This document shows, one piece after another, positions 8,875 through 15,389 of a stretch of DNA of 34,327 bases. The notes below the pieces were generated by a model that ran no database searches, was not told the origin of the DNA, and was given only the letters and a program-made list of their open reading frames with translations. Every line of letters starts with the position of its first letter. Position 1 is the first letter of the stretch. Source of the stretch: Candidatus Segetimicrobium genomatis (GTDB taxonomy: Bacteria > Sysuimicrobiota > Sysuimicrobiia > Sysuimicrobiales > Kaftiobacteriaceae). The stretch spans positions 4,319-38,645 of the forward strand of contig VBAL01000062.1 in assembly GCA_005888595.1 (NCBI GenBank), in the 5' to 3' direction. Both the position numbers and the translations under genes were made by a program.

Positions 8875-9921
8875 ATGAAAGCGGTCGTCATCCGTGCGCA
8901 CGGCGGCATCGATACGCTGAGACTCGAGGAGATTCCCACCCCCAGGCCGCGGCCCGGCCAGGTGCTGGTGCACGTGCGCGCCGTCGCGCTCAACAACCTG
9001 GACGTGTGGGCGCGCAGCGGCCCGCCGGGTGGGCGTCCGGTGTACCCGTGGGGCCGGCTGGCGTTGCCGCTTATCACCGGGGGCGACGTCGCCGGGGTGG
9101 TGGAGGCAGTCGGTCCCGGTGCGACCGATCTCGCGCCGGGTGACCGCGTCGTCGTGAATCCCATCCTCTCGTGCGGACAGTGCGCGTGGTGTCTGGCCGG
9201 TGAGCAGTCGATGTGCACCGACTACCGCATCTACGGCGAGCACATCCCCGGCGGAATGGCCGAGTACACGGTGGTGCCCGCGGCAAATTTGCTGCGCGTG
9301 CCGGATGACGTTTCCCTTGAGCATGCCGCCGCGGCGCCCGTATGTTTTACCACTGCGTGGCGAGGACTGATGACGGCGGCCCGGCTGCGGGCCGGTGAGG
9401 ACCTGCTCGTTGTCGGCGCCTCCGGCGGCGTCGGCACGGCGGCGCTGCAGATCGGCAGGCTGGCCGGCGCGCGTGTGCTTGCGCTCGTCGGCGGCGCCGG
9501 TAAGGCGGCGAAAGCTGCGGAGCTCGGTGCAGTGCCGATCGACCGCTTGACTCATCCGCAGTTCAGCGCGCAGGTCCGGGAGATCACCGGATCCGGCGTA
9601 CATGTCGCAATCGATCCGGTGGGTGCCGCCACCTGGCCGGAAACCATGCGCAGCCTCCGGCCCGGCGGACGCATGGCCATCTGCGGGGCCACCGGCGGGG
9701 AGCGGCCCGACATCGACATCCGGGAGATCTATCAGCGGCACCGCCGCATCCTCGGTGCCCCAATGGGAAGCGTCTCCGACTTCCTGATGGTGATGGGCCT
9801 GGTCTTCGCCGGTGCGCTGGTACCGGTGATCCACGCCGTGCTGCCGCTGGCGGGAATTCGAGAAGCCCACCGCATCTTCGAAGCCCGGGAGCACTTCGGG
9901 AAGATCGTATTGGTGCCGTAG
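8875..9921 (+). CDS. Zinc-binding alcohol dehydrogenase-like oxidoreductase (MDR family)
   Basis: A 348-aa medium-chain dehydrogenase/reductase. A GroES-like N-terminal domain carries four structural-zinc cysteines, C100, C103, C106 and C114 (CGQCAWC spacing), and the Rossmann NAD(P) domain begins with GASGGVGTAALQ (about 181-192). The position that usually holds the catalytic-zinc cysteine after the second strand reads ALNNLDVW, so the catalytic zinc appears to be missing, as in quinone-reductase-like members. I prefer the ATG at 8875, with GGGAG seven bases upstream, over the GTG at 8869, which would leave no spacing. It is the last gene of the operon and may reduce or oxidise a product of the hydrolases. 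Substrate not predictable. Confidence 0.9.
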   Translation: MKAVVIRAHGGIDTLRLEEIPTPRPRPGQVLVHVRAVALNNLDVWARSGPPGGRPVYPWGRLALPLITGGDVAGVVEAVGPGATDLAPGDRVVVNPILSCGQCAWCLAGEQSMCTDYRIYGEHIPGGMAEYTVVPAANLLRVPDDVSLEHAAAAPVCFTTAWRGLMTAARLRAGEDLLVVGASGGVGTAALQIGRLAGARVLALVGGAGKAAKAAELGAVPIDRLTHPQFSAQVREITGSGVHVAIDPVGAATWPETMRSLRPGGRMAICGATGGERPDIDIREIYQRHRRILGAPMGSVSDFLMVMGLVFAGALVPVIHAVLPLAGIREAHRIFEAREHFGKIVLVP

Positions 9922-9927
9922 TCGAGT

Positions 9928-10022
9928 TAGTGCCGTACCAACTTGATAGTTAGGCCTACCTCCTGAGCGAATCCGAGTTACTAAGAAGGGCACATGCGGC
10001 AAATCAAGTTGGTACGGCACTA
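9928..10022. repeat. MITE-like element with perfect terminal inverted repeats
   Basis: Two perfect 18-bp inverted arms, 9930-9947 and 10003-10020, are flanked on both outer sides by TA, giving 20 matching bases in all. The 55-bp interior has no coding capacity. TA flanks are what IS630/Tc1-mariner transposition leaves behind, so this may be a non-autonomous MITE. It could equally act as a bidirectional terminator, because it sits exactly between two convergent genes. The right end supplies the stop codon of the minus-strand gene at 10020. A related half-site is at 19755. Confidence 0.7.
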
Positions 10023-10388
10023 GTGCGCGGCGAGCCGGAGCACGATCTCGATGGTACGCCGCTGTGCGCATTCTCCGCCGTACCAGTAGGAGACCTGCTC
10101 GGTGCTGTATTTGTTTTGGAAGAGTTGGTAGACTTGCGAGCGGGCGCTGTCGACGATGCGGGCGGCGCCCTCAAATGTGATCTCGTCCACTTCCAGTGTG
10201 ACACGCGGGTTGGCGGCCACGTTCCTCACCCAGTTGGACTCCGGATGGCCCAGCAGATAGATGCGTCCCTCGTGATAGGCAAACCACAGCTCCACGGTGC
10301 GGGGGCGCTTCGTGCGGCGGCCAATGGTGGTGAGGCGCACAATCGGCGCGCCTGCCAGAACCTGTAGATCGCTCGTCTCGCCGGGCAT
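10020..10388 (-). CDS. Small nitroreductase/F420-dependent-type flavin oxidoreductase
   Basis: A 122-aa split-barrel protein of the PNPOx-like/DUF385 kind. The opening strands (APIVRLTTIGRRTKRPRTVE, then LWFAYHEGRIYLLGHPES) and the following NWVRNVAANPRVTLEV block are typical of deazaflavin- or FMN-binding nitroreductase-family proteins. Length is normal for this compact fold. Start: ATG at 10388, overlapping the stop of the upstream alkyltransferase-like gene by one base (TGATG), so they are coupled. The stop TAG falls in the last bases of the inverted-repeat element. Cofactor (F420, FMN or haem) and substrate cannot be read from sequence alone. Confidence 0.82.
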   Translation of the reverse strand: MPGETSDLQVLAGAPIVRLTTIGRRTKRPRTVELWFAYHEGRIYLLGHPESNWVRNVAANPRVTLEVDEITFEGAARIVDSARSQVYQLFQNKYSTEQVSYWYGGECAQRRTIEIVLRLAAH

Positions 10389-10768
10389 CAGCGCCTCCGC
10401 CTCGCCGCCCGCCGCACCCGGTGCGCAGGTGCCGCCAGCGCGGCCATCGCTTCCGGCGGCAGCCCGCGTCTGTGCCCGGTGCGGCCCCCACTGTAGCCGC
10501 TGGCCAGCCCGCCGGTGCGGTTGACGATCCGCTGCCATGGAATGCCGTCTCCACCGGCGTGCGCAATCCATCCTACCTCACGCGCCGCACGCGGCCTGCC
10601 GGCCAGCCGTGCGATCTGACCGTACGTCGCGACGCGACCTTTGGGGACAGCGCGAACGAGCGCGTGAACGCGTTCGACGAACAACCGCCACCCGCGAACA
10701 GAGCGAACACGACGAACGGGGCGAGCAGGGCGAACAAACGAAGGAATAAAGAATGTGCAATTGGTCAC
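10388..10768 (-). CDS. Alkyltransferase-like DNA repair protein (MGMT-fold, no reactive cysteine)
   Basis: Resembles the DNA-binding domain of O6-alkylguanine-DNA alkyltransferase: VPKGRVATYGQIARLAG, then GIPWQRIVN and SGY. The PCHR motif with the alkyl-accepting cysteine reads PWQR here (W78 in the 126-aa form), as in alkyltransferase-like (ATL) proteins. ATL proteins bind O6-alkylguanine and hand it to nucleotide excision repair. Two starts are plausible. A GTG at 10768 overlaps the upstream HAD stop (GTGA) and gives 126 aa. A TTG at 10684 gives 98 aa, nearer the ATL norm. The extra N-terminal residues are encoded by a degenerate GTTCG repeat and look accidental. It sits in a DNA-repair-flavoured minus-strand cluster with mutY. 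Confidence 0.82.
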   Translation of the reverse strand: MTNCTFFIPSFVRPARPVRRVRSVRGWRLFVERVHALVRAVPKGRVATYGQIARLAGRPRAAREVGWIAHAGGDGIPWQRIVNRTGGLASGYSGGRTGHRRGLPPEAMAALAAPAHRVRRAARRRR

Positions 10769-10805
10769 GTGTTCCCCTTGTTCCTCGCGTTCGCTATGCT
10801 CGCAG
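10645..10805. repeat. Degenerate GCGAAC/GTTCGC repeat cluster with inverted arms
   Basis: Many imperfect copies of a GCGAAC-containing unit, about 9-14 bp apart, run along the plus strand to about 10740. The opposite orientation (GTTCGC) appears at 10771-10803. Arms 10721-10735 and 10789-10803 pair with 13 of 15 bases matching. The cluster straddles the junction of the HAD and ATL genes and encodes the tail of one and possibly the head of the other. Confidence 0.6.
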
Positions 10806-11502
10806 GATAGGCGCCGGTCAGAAACTTGAGCAGTTCCGCCAGCGATTTCACGCGCGGCGAGTATTCAGGATGGTTGTCAAACCGGTCGAGCAGCACAGCG
10901 TTGAGGCCGGCGGTCCGGGCCGCGTCAACGTCGCGCGTGATGTGATCGCCGACGCTGAGCGCGTCCACGGCCGGGATGCCGAGCCGGTCCAATGCAATCT
11001 TAAACAGCCCGGGGTCCGGCTTCCACACCCCCTCGGCCGCCGAGACGACGACGGTGTCGAAATACTTGCCCAAGCTCAGTTTGTCCAAGGTGAGCGGCAG
11101 CGATGGTTCCCAGTTGGACACGACCGCCATGCGGTAGGCTCGGGCGCGCAGCCGGCGCAGTGTGGGCCCGACATCCCGGAACACTTTCAAATGGCGGTAC
11201 CCATCAACAAACCAGCGTGCCAGCTCAGGGTAGAGGTCGCGCCGTCTGGGCAGCAGGATATCCAGCAGGTCCCGCGCCAGCTCCAGCCACATCCGGTGCT
11301 CATCGGCCACGGTGCGGATCTGGTGGACGAGGGTGTCGTGGCGTGGGTTGACGCCCTCCAGTGCCTCGGCGATATTGTCCCGTTTGAGGATCTCGTTGTG
11401 CTGGATGAAGAAATCTTGCAGCAGGATCCGCAGCGGGCGGCGATAGGCGATCAGCGTGTCGCCCGCGTCGAAGAGGATCGCCCGTATCCGCGGCGAGATC
11501 AC
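10765..11502 (-). CDS. HAD-superfamily hydrolase
   Basis: A 245-aa haloacid dehalogenase-like hydrolase, probably a small-molecule phosphatase. Motif I is DAGDTL near the N-terminus (RAILFDAGDTLIAY), with the nucleophile Asp first; the second Asp that serves as general acid/base in phosphatases is DxGDT. Motif II is VVSNWEPS, motif III the lysine in EGVWKPDPGLF, and motif IV SVGDHITRDVDAAR. A helical C1-type cap lies between motifs I and II. The start is a GTG at 11502 forming a GTGA overlap with the stop of mutY, which rules for it over longer open-frame starts. The last residues (ANARNKGNT) are encoded by the degenerate repeat cluster. Substrate unknown. Confidence 0.88.
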   Translation of the reverse strand: MISPRIRAILFDAGDTLIAYRRPLRILLQDFFIQHNEILKRDNIAEALEGVNPRHDTLVHQIRTVADEHRMWLELARDLLDILLPRRRDLYPELARWFVDGYRHLKVFRDVGPTLRRLRARAYRMAVVSNWEPSLPLTLDKLSLGKYFDTVVVSAAEGVWKPDPGLFKIALDRLGIPAVDALSVGDHITRDVDAARTAGLNAVLLDRFDNHPEYSPRVKSLAELLKFLTGAYPASIANARNKGNT

Positions 11503-12161
11503 GCAGGAGAAAAGAGAGGATACGCGCGGCAGGAAGGCCGCATTGGGCACCCCGGGCACGCCGGCGCGCGCGCGGTGCACACCGTGGCGCCGAGGTCCAT
11601 CAACGCTTGGTTGAAGTCATAGGGCTGCCGGCGGGGGAGTACGGCGGCCGACAGATCCCATAACACCCGGTCGGTGACCGGGCGATTCCCGAAGAACACA
11701 CGGTGCAGGACGCGCCGCACGTTGGTGTCAAGGATCGGTTCTCTCTTGCCATAGGCAAACGTCAGCAGGGCCCCCGCCGTATACCGGCCGATGCCCTTGA
11801 GTGCCAGCAGTTCAGGCTTGGTGTCGGGTAGCCGTCCTGCGTATTTTCGCGTGACGGTACGGGCGATCTCCCGCAGGCGAATGGGACGGACGTTGTATCC
11901 CAGCGGATACCATGTGTCCCGGACCTGCCGCACCGGCGCCTTCGCCAGCACGCCCCACGATGGATATTTCCGCATCCATTCGCGATACTTGGGAATCACC
12001 CGCGACACCTGGGTCTGCTGCAGCATCATCTCAGAAACCAGGACGCGGTACGGATCGCGGGTGTGCCGCCACGGTAGGTCGCGGCCGTGCCGGGCATACC
12101 ACTGCAGCAGCTTCCGCGCAAACCAGCGTTTCCGGGCGGGCGATGGGAAGGTTCCGGCCAC
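11499..12161 (-). CDS. mutY: A/G-specific adenine DNA glycosylase MutY, short form
   Basis: Base-excision repair glycosylase that removes A mispaired with 8-oxoguanine. Visible features are the catalytic-glutamate motif SEMMLQQTQVSRV (E44), the helix-hairpin-helix LLALKGIGRYTAGALLTFA, the ILDTNVRRVLHRVF segment with the conserved Asp, and a C-terminal [4Fe-4S] cysteine set CTARAPACPGCPMRPSC (C-x6-C-x2-C-x5-C). The protein stops about ten residues later at 220 aa. The NUDIX-like 8-oxoG-recognition domain of canonical MutY (about 350 aa) is therefore missing. I chose the GTG at 12161, with AAGGA eight bases upstream; an open frame to 12302 would overlap the next gene. It is coupled to the HAD gene downstream. 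Confidence 0.88.
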   Translation of the reverse strand: MAGTFPSPARKRWFARKLLQWYARHGRDLPWRHTRDPYRVLVSEMMLQQTQVSRVIPKYREWMRKYPSWGVLAKAPVRQVRDTWYPLGYNVRPIRLREIARTVTRKYAGRLPDTKPELLALKGIGRYTAGALLTFAYGKREPILDTNVRRVLHRVFFGNRPVTDRVLWDLSAAVLPRRQPYDFNQALMDLGATVCTARAPACPGCPMRPSCRAYPLFSPA

Positions 12162-12211
12162 GGGAAGCGTCCTTCGCCGCGATCGCTGCGCTGCCCTCCG
12201 CGCCGGCGCGC

Positions 12212-13504
12212 TCACGCCGCTCTGCGGCTGCGCCGCCACATCACTGCGGCCCAGCCGAGGTAATATGCTGCGACGAGCAGCCCCACAACGAGAAGACCCC
12301 ACGGGAGTCGCGGCCAGGGGACCGATGCGTTGACCGCGGCCACTGTCGCCGCGCGCAGCCGGATTTCATCACCAATCTGCTGCGTCCACATCACCAGGAC
12401 CTTTTCGTTGACCGCGGCAATGATGGGATGAGTGCTCTTGGCCTCGCGCGTCACCCGGTTGGTTTCCCGCCAGGTACCGTCACGCCGGCGCAGGTAGATC
12501 TGCCGGTCGTCGTCCCATGCCACATACACGCGGCCGCGGCCATCGATGGCCACCGAGGGATTGAACCCGTTCTGCGCCGGGGCGGAGACTAGTTGCTGGC
12601 CGCTCCATCGCTGCGAGCGCTCGGCGAAGTAGATGCGGCTGCCACCGGAATCTCGGCGCTCCCAGACGACGACCGCAGTACCGTCCGGTCCGGCGGCCAG
12701 CGTGACGGCCATCGAATCCGCGCGCCCCGACGAGATGGTCTCGGGTGGCGTCCAGGCGCGGTCGTACACCCCCGCACCATTCGATGCAGGGCGCAGTGTG
12801 TGCCGTACCTGATAGTTTCGCAGATCGAACTGGTACCAGGCACTATGGAGCCGGCCGGTGCTGTCAATCACCAGCGCCGGATTGATGGCGTCGGGGATGC
12901 CGGGGCTGATGACTTTCGGCTCTCTCCACCCCGCACCATTCGATGCGGGGCGCAGCCGGTTATCGCTGGCGGCTGTGTAGAGGATCTCGTAGATGGAGCC
13001 ATGGCGCGTGGTGATCGCCGGCGCGCCGGCGCGGATTCCATACCAGACCATGTGCACCGTCCCCTGTGCATCGACCGCCAGGGCCGGAATTCCGGCATAG
13101 GCGTCACCTGGAGAGATCTTCAGGGGCGTGCTCCAGCCCCGATTGGCGTAACGCGCATAGTACACTTTCCCGACGCCGTTGTCGTATTGCGTCCAGGCCA
13201 GGTGCACCGTGTTGTCGGGTCCGACCGCCAGGGCCGGGTATCGGGAGTGGGCTCTCGCCTGCGTGACCTGCTGAAGATCCCATCGCCGGCCGTCGGTCGA
13301 GGACGCCACAAAGATCTGTGAGTAGCCGCCCGCGGTGCTCACGAACGTGATGTAGATCTTCCCGGAGGCGTCGACGCCGATCTTCGGCTGGCTGTTGGCC
13401 TGGGTGGCGTCTTCCGTGACGTCTGTGGCCACGACGGTCTGCGCGTTCGCGCTGGAACCTGCGACAAGCGTGACAAGTACGACAAGGGCCGCGATTCTTT
13501 TCAC
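12212..13504 (-). CDS. Exported, membrane-anchored BNR/sialidase-like beta-propeller protein
   Basis: A 430-aa protein with a signal peptide (residues 1-21, cut after ANA). It has about six propeller blades of the form PALAVDxxGTVHxVWxxxxxxxxIYYA and a C-terminal transmembrane helix (about 400-422) followed by a basic tail. The topology is a periplasmic or extracellular propeller held to the inner membrane. Blades resemble sialidase/BNR-type repeats, but no sialidase arginine triad can be assigned, so I call no enzyme activity. Two blades contain the same nine residues LRPASNGAG (184-192 and 237-245), each encoded by a palindromic DNA element. No other blade has this insert. The start follows a Lys-Arg-rich signal and no better one is seen. 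Confidence 0.85.
   Translation of the reverse strand: MKRIAALVVLVTLVAGSSANAQTVVATDVTEDATQANSQPKIGVDASGKIYITFVSTAGGYSQIFVASSTDGRRWDLQQVTQARAHSRYPALAVGPDNTVHLAWTQYDNGVGKVYYARYANRGWSTPLKISPGDAYAGIPALAVDAQGTVHMVWYGIRAGAPAITTRHGSIYEILYTAASDNRLRPASNGAGWREPKVISPGIPDAINPALVIDSTGRLHSAWYQFDLRNYQVRHTLRPASNGAGVYDRAWTPPETISSGRADSMAVTLAAGPDGTAVVVWERRDSGGSRIYFAERSQRWSGQQLVSAPAQNGFNPSVAIDGRGRVYVAWDDDRQIYLRRRDGTWRETNRVTREAKSTHPIIAAVNEKVLVMWTQQIGDEIRLRAATVAAVNASVPWPRLPWGLLVVGLLVAAYYLGWAAVMWRRSRRAA
12770..12796. repeat. In-frame palindromic element, copy 2 (one mismatch)
   Basis: This 27-bp sequence matches the copy at 12929 at 26 of 27 bases. Stem arms are 12770-12776 and 12785-12791, with loop CCATTCGA. One arm base has changed (A at 12788), breaking a stem pair. 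It is read on the minus strand as LRPASNGAG in the beta-propeller gene. Confidence 0.8.
12929..12955. repeat. In-frame palindromic element, copy 1
   Basis: A perfect 7-bp stem (CCCCGCA at 12929-12935, TGCGGGG at 12944-12950) with an 8-base loop CCATTCGA, followed by the shared CGCAG. Translated on the minus strand as LRPASNGAG in the same frame as copy 2. It lies between a blade strand ending TAASDN and the next blade's WREPKVIS, where other blades have no insert. Confidence 0.82.
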
Positions 13505-13552
13505 GGCGCACTGACTTCGGCGCGCATGGCCATGAATCCCTGATTGCGCGTT

Positions 13553-13583
13553 CCGGGTCCCCGGTCCCGGGTCCCCGGTCCCG
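13553..13583. repeat. 14-bp tandem repeat in divergent intergenic region
   Basis: Two exact tandem copies of CCGGGTCCCCGGTC (13553-13566 and 13567-13580), plus three bases of a third, lie between the divergent beta-propeller and gamma-glutamyltransferase genes. The unit is itself nearly palindromic, so it could form hairpins. The 13505-13660 gap otherwise holds the presumed divergent promoters, but no clear -35/-10 pair was found. Confidence 0.75.
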
Positions 13584-13660
13584 CAGGTTCGTTTTGCAAG
13601 GGGCAGGCAACGCTGTCCATCCCAGAGAAATCAACGCTGATTTCTTTGAAGGAGGATGCG

Positions 13661-15289
13661 ATGGTCATGGGTCGGCTCAGCCGCGCGGTCGTAGTCGCCC
13701 AACGGGGGATGGTGGCAACGGGGCATCCGCTGGCCTCCGCCGCGGGGCTGCGGGTGCTGACCTCCGGCGGCAACGCCGTCGACGCCGCGGTGGCGACTGC
13801 CGGTGTGCTGGGTGTTGCTCAGCCGATGATGTCCGGTCTGGGCGCCGACACCTTCATGCTGGTGTACCGGGCGGCGGAGCGCAAACTCTACGCCGTCAAC
13901 GGCAGCGGGGTCGCGCCGTACGCGGCGACGGTGGGCTGGTTCGCGGCGCACGGGCATCGCACGATGCCGTTGCGCGGCATGCTGGCGGTATCGGTGCCTG
14001 GAGCGGTGGACGCCATGGTCACCGCCCTGGAGCGGTGGGGCTCCGGCCGGTTCACATTGGAGCAATTGCTCGAGGCGGCGATCGGCTACGCCGACGAGGG
14101 AGTCCCGATTGCTCCGAAGGTGGCCTTCTGGGTGCAGCAGGCCGCCGACGTAATCGCCCAGTTCCCCTCCACCGCCAAAGTGTTCATGCTGCGGGGAGTT
14201 CCGCCTCGCGCCGGTGATGTCATCGTGATGAAGGATCTGGCCCGGAGTCTCCGCGCCGTGGCCGCGGGCGGTCGCGAGGCGTTCTACCGCGGCGATCTGG
14301 CGAGGCAGCTGGTGCGGTACTCCCAGGCCCACGGAGGATTGATGACTGAGCGCGAATTTGCCGAGCACCGCAGCGGTGTATACGACCCAATCGCGACAAC
14401 ATATCGGGGGCATACCGTCTACACGACTGCGCCGCCGTCGCAGGGCATCGTCGTGCTGGAGATGCTGAACATCCTGGAAGGATACCCCCCGGACCAATTG
14501 CGCTGGGGGACGGCGGACGCCGTGCATCTGGCGGTGGAAGCGAAGAAGCTGGCGTTTGCCGACCGGCTGGCCTATCTGGGCGATCCCCGGTTCACAGACA
14601 ACCCGCTCGACATCCTGCTCTCAAAGGACTACGCTGCCCGCCGGCGGGGCGTCATCGATTCCCGGCGCGCCCGGGCCGAGGTCCCGGCAGGGTTGCTCGC
14701 ACAGAGAGTGGGCGACACGACGTACTTCTGTGTCGCCGACACGCAGGGCAACGTCGTGTCGTACATCACCAGCCTCTCCGCCAGTTTCGGCTGCGGCGAG
14801 ATCGTAGAAGGGACCGGAATTCTGCTCAACAACCGCGCCGGGCGCGGATTCGTACTGGATGAAAAGCATCCGAACTGCATCGGGCCCGGCAAGCGCACCA
14901 TGCACACACTCATGCCTTTCATGGCGTTCCAGCAGGGCGCGCCGTACCTGGCCTGGGGGACGCCCGGTGGAGATGGGCAGCCTCAGTGGAACACCCAGGT
15001 ATTCAGCAATATCGCAGACGGTGGGCTCTCGATTCAGGAGGCGATTGAACGGCCACGGTGGTTCAGCTTCCCCGGCACGGATCCCGCGAACCTCCCGGCG
15101 GCATCTGAGTTGCGGGTGGAGGCTGGGTTTCCGGCAGAGACGGTGGCAGAACTCACCGCGCGCGGCCACGCTATACGAGAGATGGGGGAGATGGAATCGG
15201 GGGGAGGCTCCCAGGCTATCATGATACGCGACGGCGTGTTCTATGGTGCCTCGGATTCTCGCGTTGATGGGTGTGCGATCGGCTACTGA
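13661..15289 (+). CDS. Gamma-glutamyltransferase family protein
   Basis: A 542-aa N-terminal-nucleophile hydrolase of the gamma-glutamyltranspeptidase/acylase family, which self-cleaves before a threonine to make two subunits. The large-subunit start shows MVATGHPLASAAGLRVLTSG and GGNAVDAAVA. The predicted nucleophile is T353 in GDTTYFCVADTQGNVVSY, followed by GTGILLNNRAG and WGTPGGDGQPQ. The residue after Thr-Thr is Tyr rather than the His common in classical GGT, as in GGT-like acylases and amidohydrolases, so the substrate may not be glutathione. No convincing signal peptide is seen. Start: ATG at 13661, five bases after AAGGAGG; an ATG at 13667 is the alternative. It is divergent from the beta-propeller gene. 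Confidence 0.9.
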   Translation: MVMGRLSRAVVVAQRGMVATGHPLASAAGLRVLTSGGNAVDAAVATAGVLGVAQPMMSGLGADTFMLVYRAAERKLYAVNGSGVAPYAATVGWFAAHGHRTMPLRGMLAVSVPGAVDAMVTALERWGSGRFTLEQLLEAAIGYADEGVPIAPKVAFWVQQAADVIAQFPSTAKVFMLRGVPPRAGDVIVMKDLARSLRAVAAGGREAFYRGDLARQLVRYSQAHGGLMTEREFAEHRSGVYDPIATTYRGHTVYTTAPPSQGIVVLEMLNILEGYPPDQLRWGTADAVHLAVEAKKLAFADRLAYLGDPRFTDNPLDILLSKDYAARRRGVIDSRRARAEVPAGLLAQRVGDTTYFCVADTQGNVVSYITSLSASFGCGEIVEGTGILLNNRAGRGFVLDEKHPNCIGPGKRTMHTLMPFMAFQQGAPYLAWGTPGGDGQPQWNTQVFSNIADGGLSIQEAIERPRWFSFPGTDPANLPAASELRVEAGFPAETVAELTARGHAIREMGEMESGGGSQAIMIRDGVFYGASDSRVDGCAIGY

Positions 15290-15298
15290 GGAAATTGT

Positions 15299-15373
15299 CG
15301 ATTGTGGATTGCAGATTGTGAATTGAACAGCTGTAGTTCAATTCGCAATCCAACAATTCACAATCCACAATCG
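15299..15373. terminator. Long AT-rich inverted repeat, probable transcript terminator
   Basis: Outer arms of 13 bp (15299-15311 and 15361-15373) and inner arms of 9 bp (15320-15328 and 15336-15344) pair perfectly, with an asymmetric internal stretch between them. Arms are built from ATTGTG/GATTG-like heptamers and are far more AT-rich than the surroundings. It begins ten bases after the gamma-glutamyltransferase stop and ends just before ndk. No U-tract follows, so terminator function is inferred; it may be a dispersed palindromic repeat. Confidence 0.55.
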
Positions 15374-15389
15374 GGCATGGGGGTGAATA

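Noticed and set aside
12797-12845. Sequence resembling both ends of the 9928 element (TGCCGTACC near 12801 and GGTACC-AGGCACTA near 12833) inside the beta-propeller gene
   Set aside because: The arms are short and gapped relative to the element, and the stretch encodes a normal blade (SAWYQFDLRNYQVRH), so chance similarity is more likely than an insertion.
13544-13660. Upstream extension of the gamma-glutamyltransferase frame from a TTG
   Set aside because: It translates the tandem repeat into a low-complexity peptide, while AAGGAGG directly precedes the ATG at 13661.
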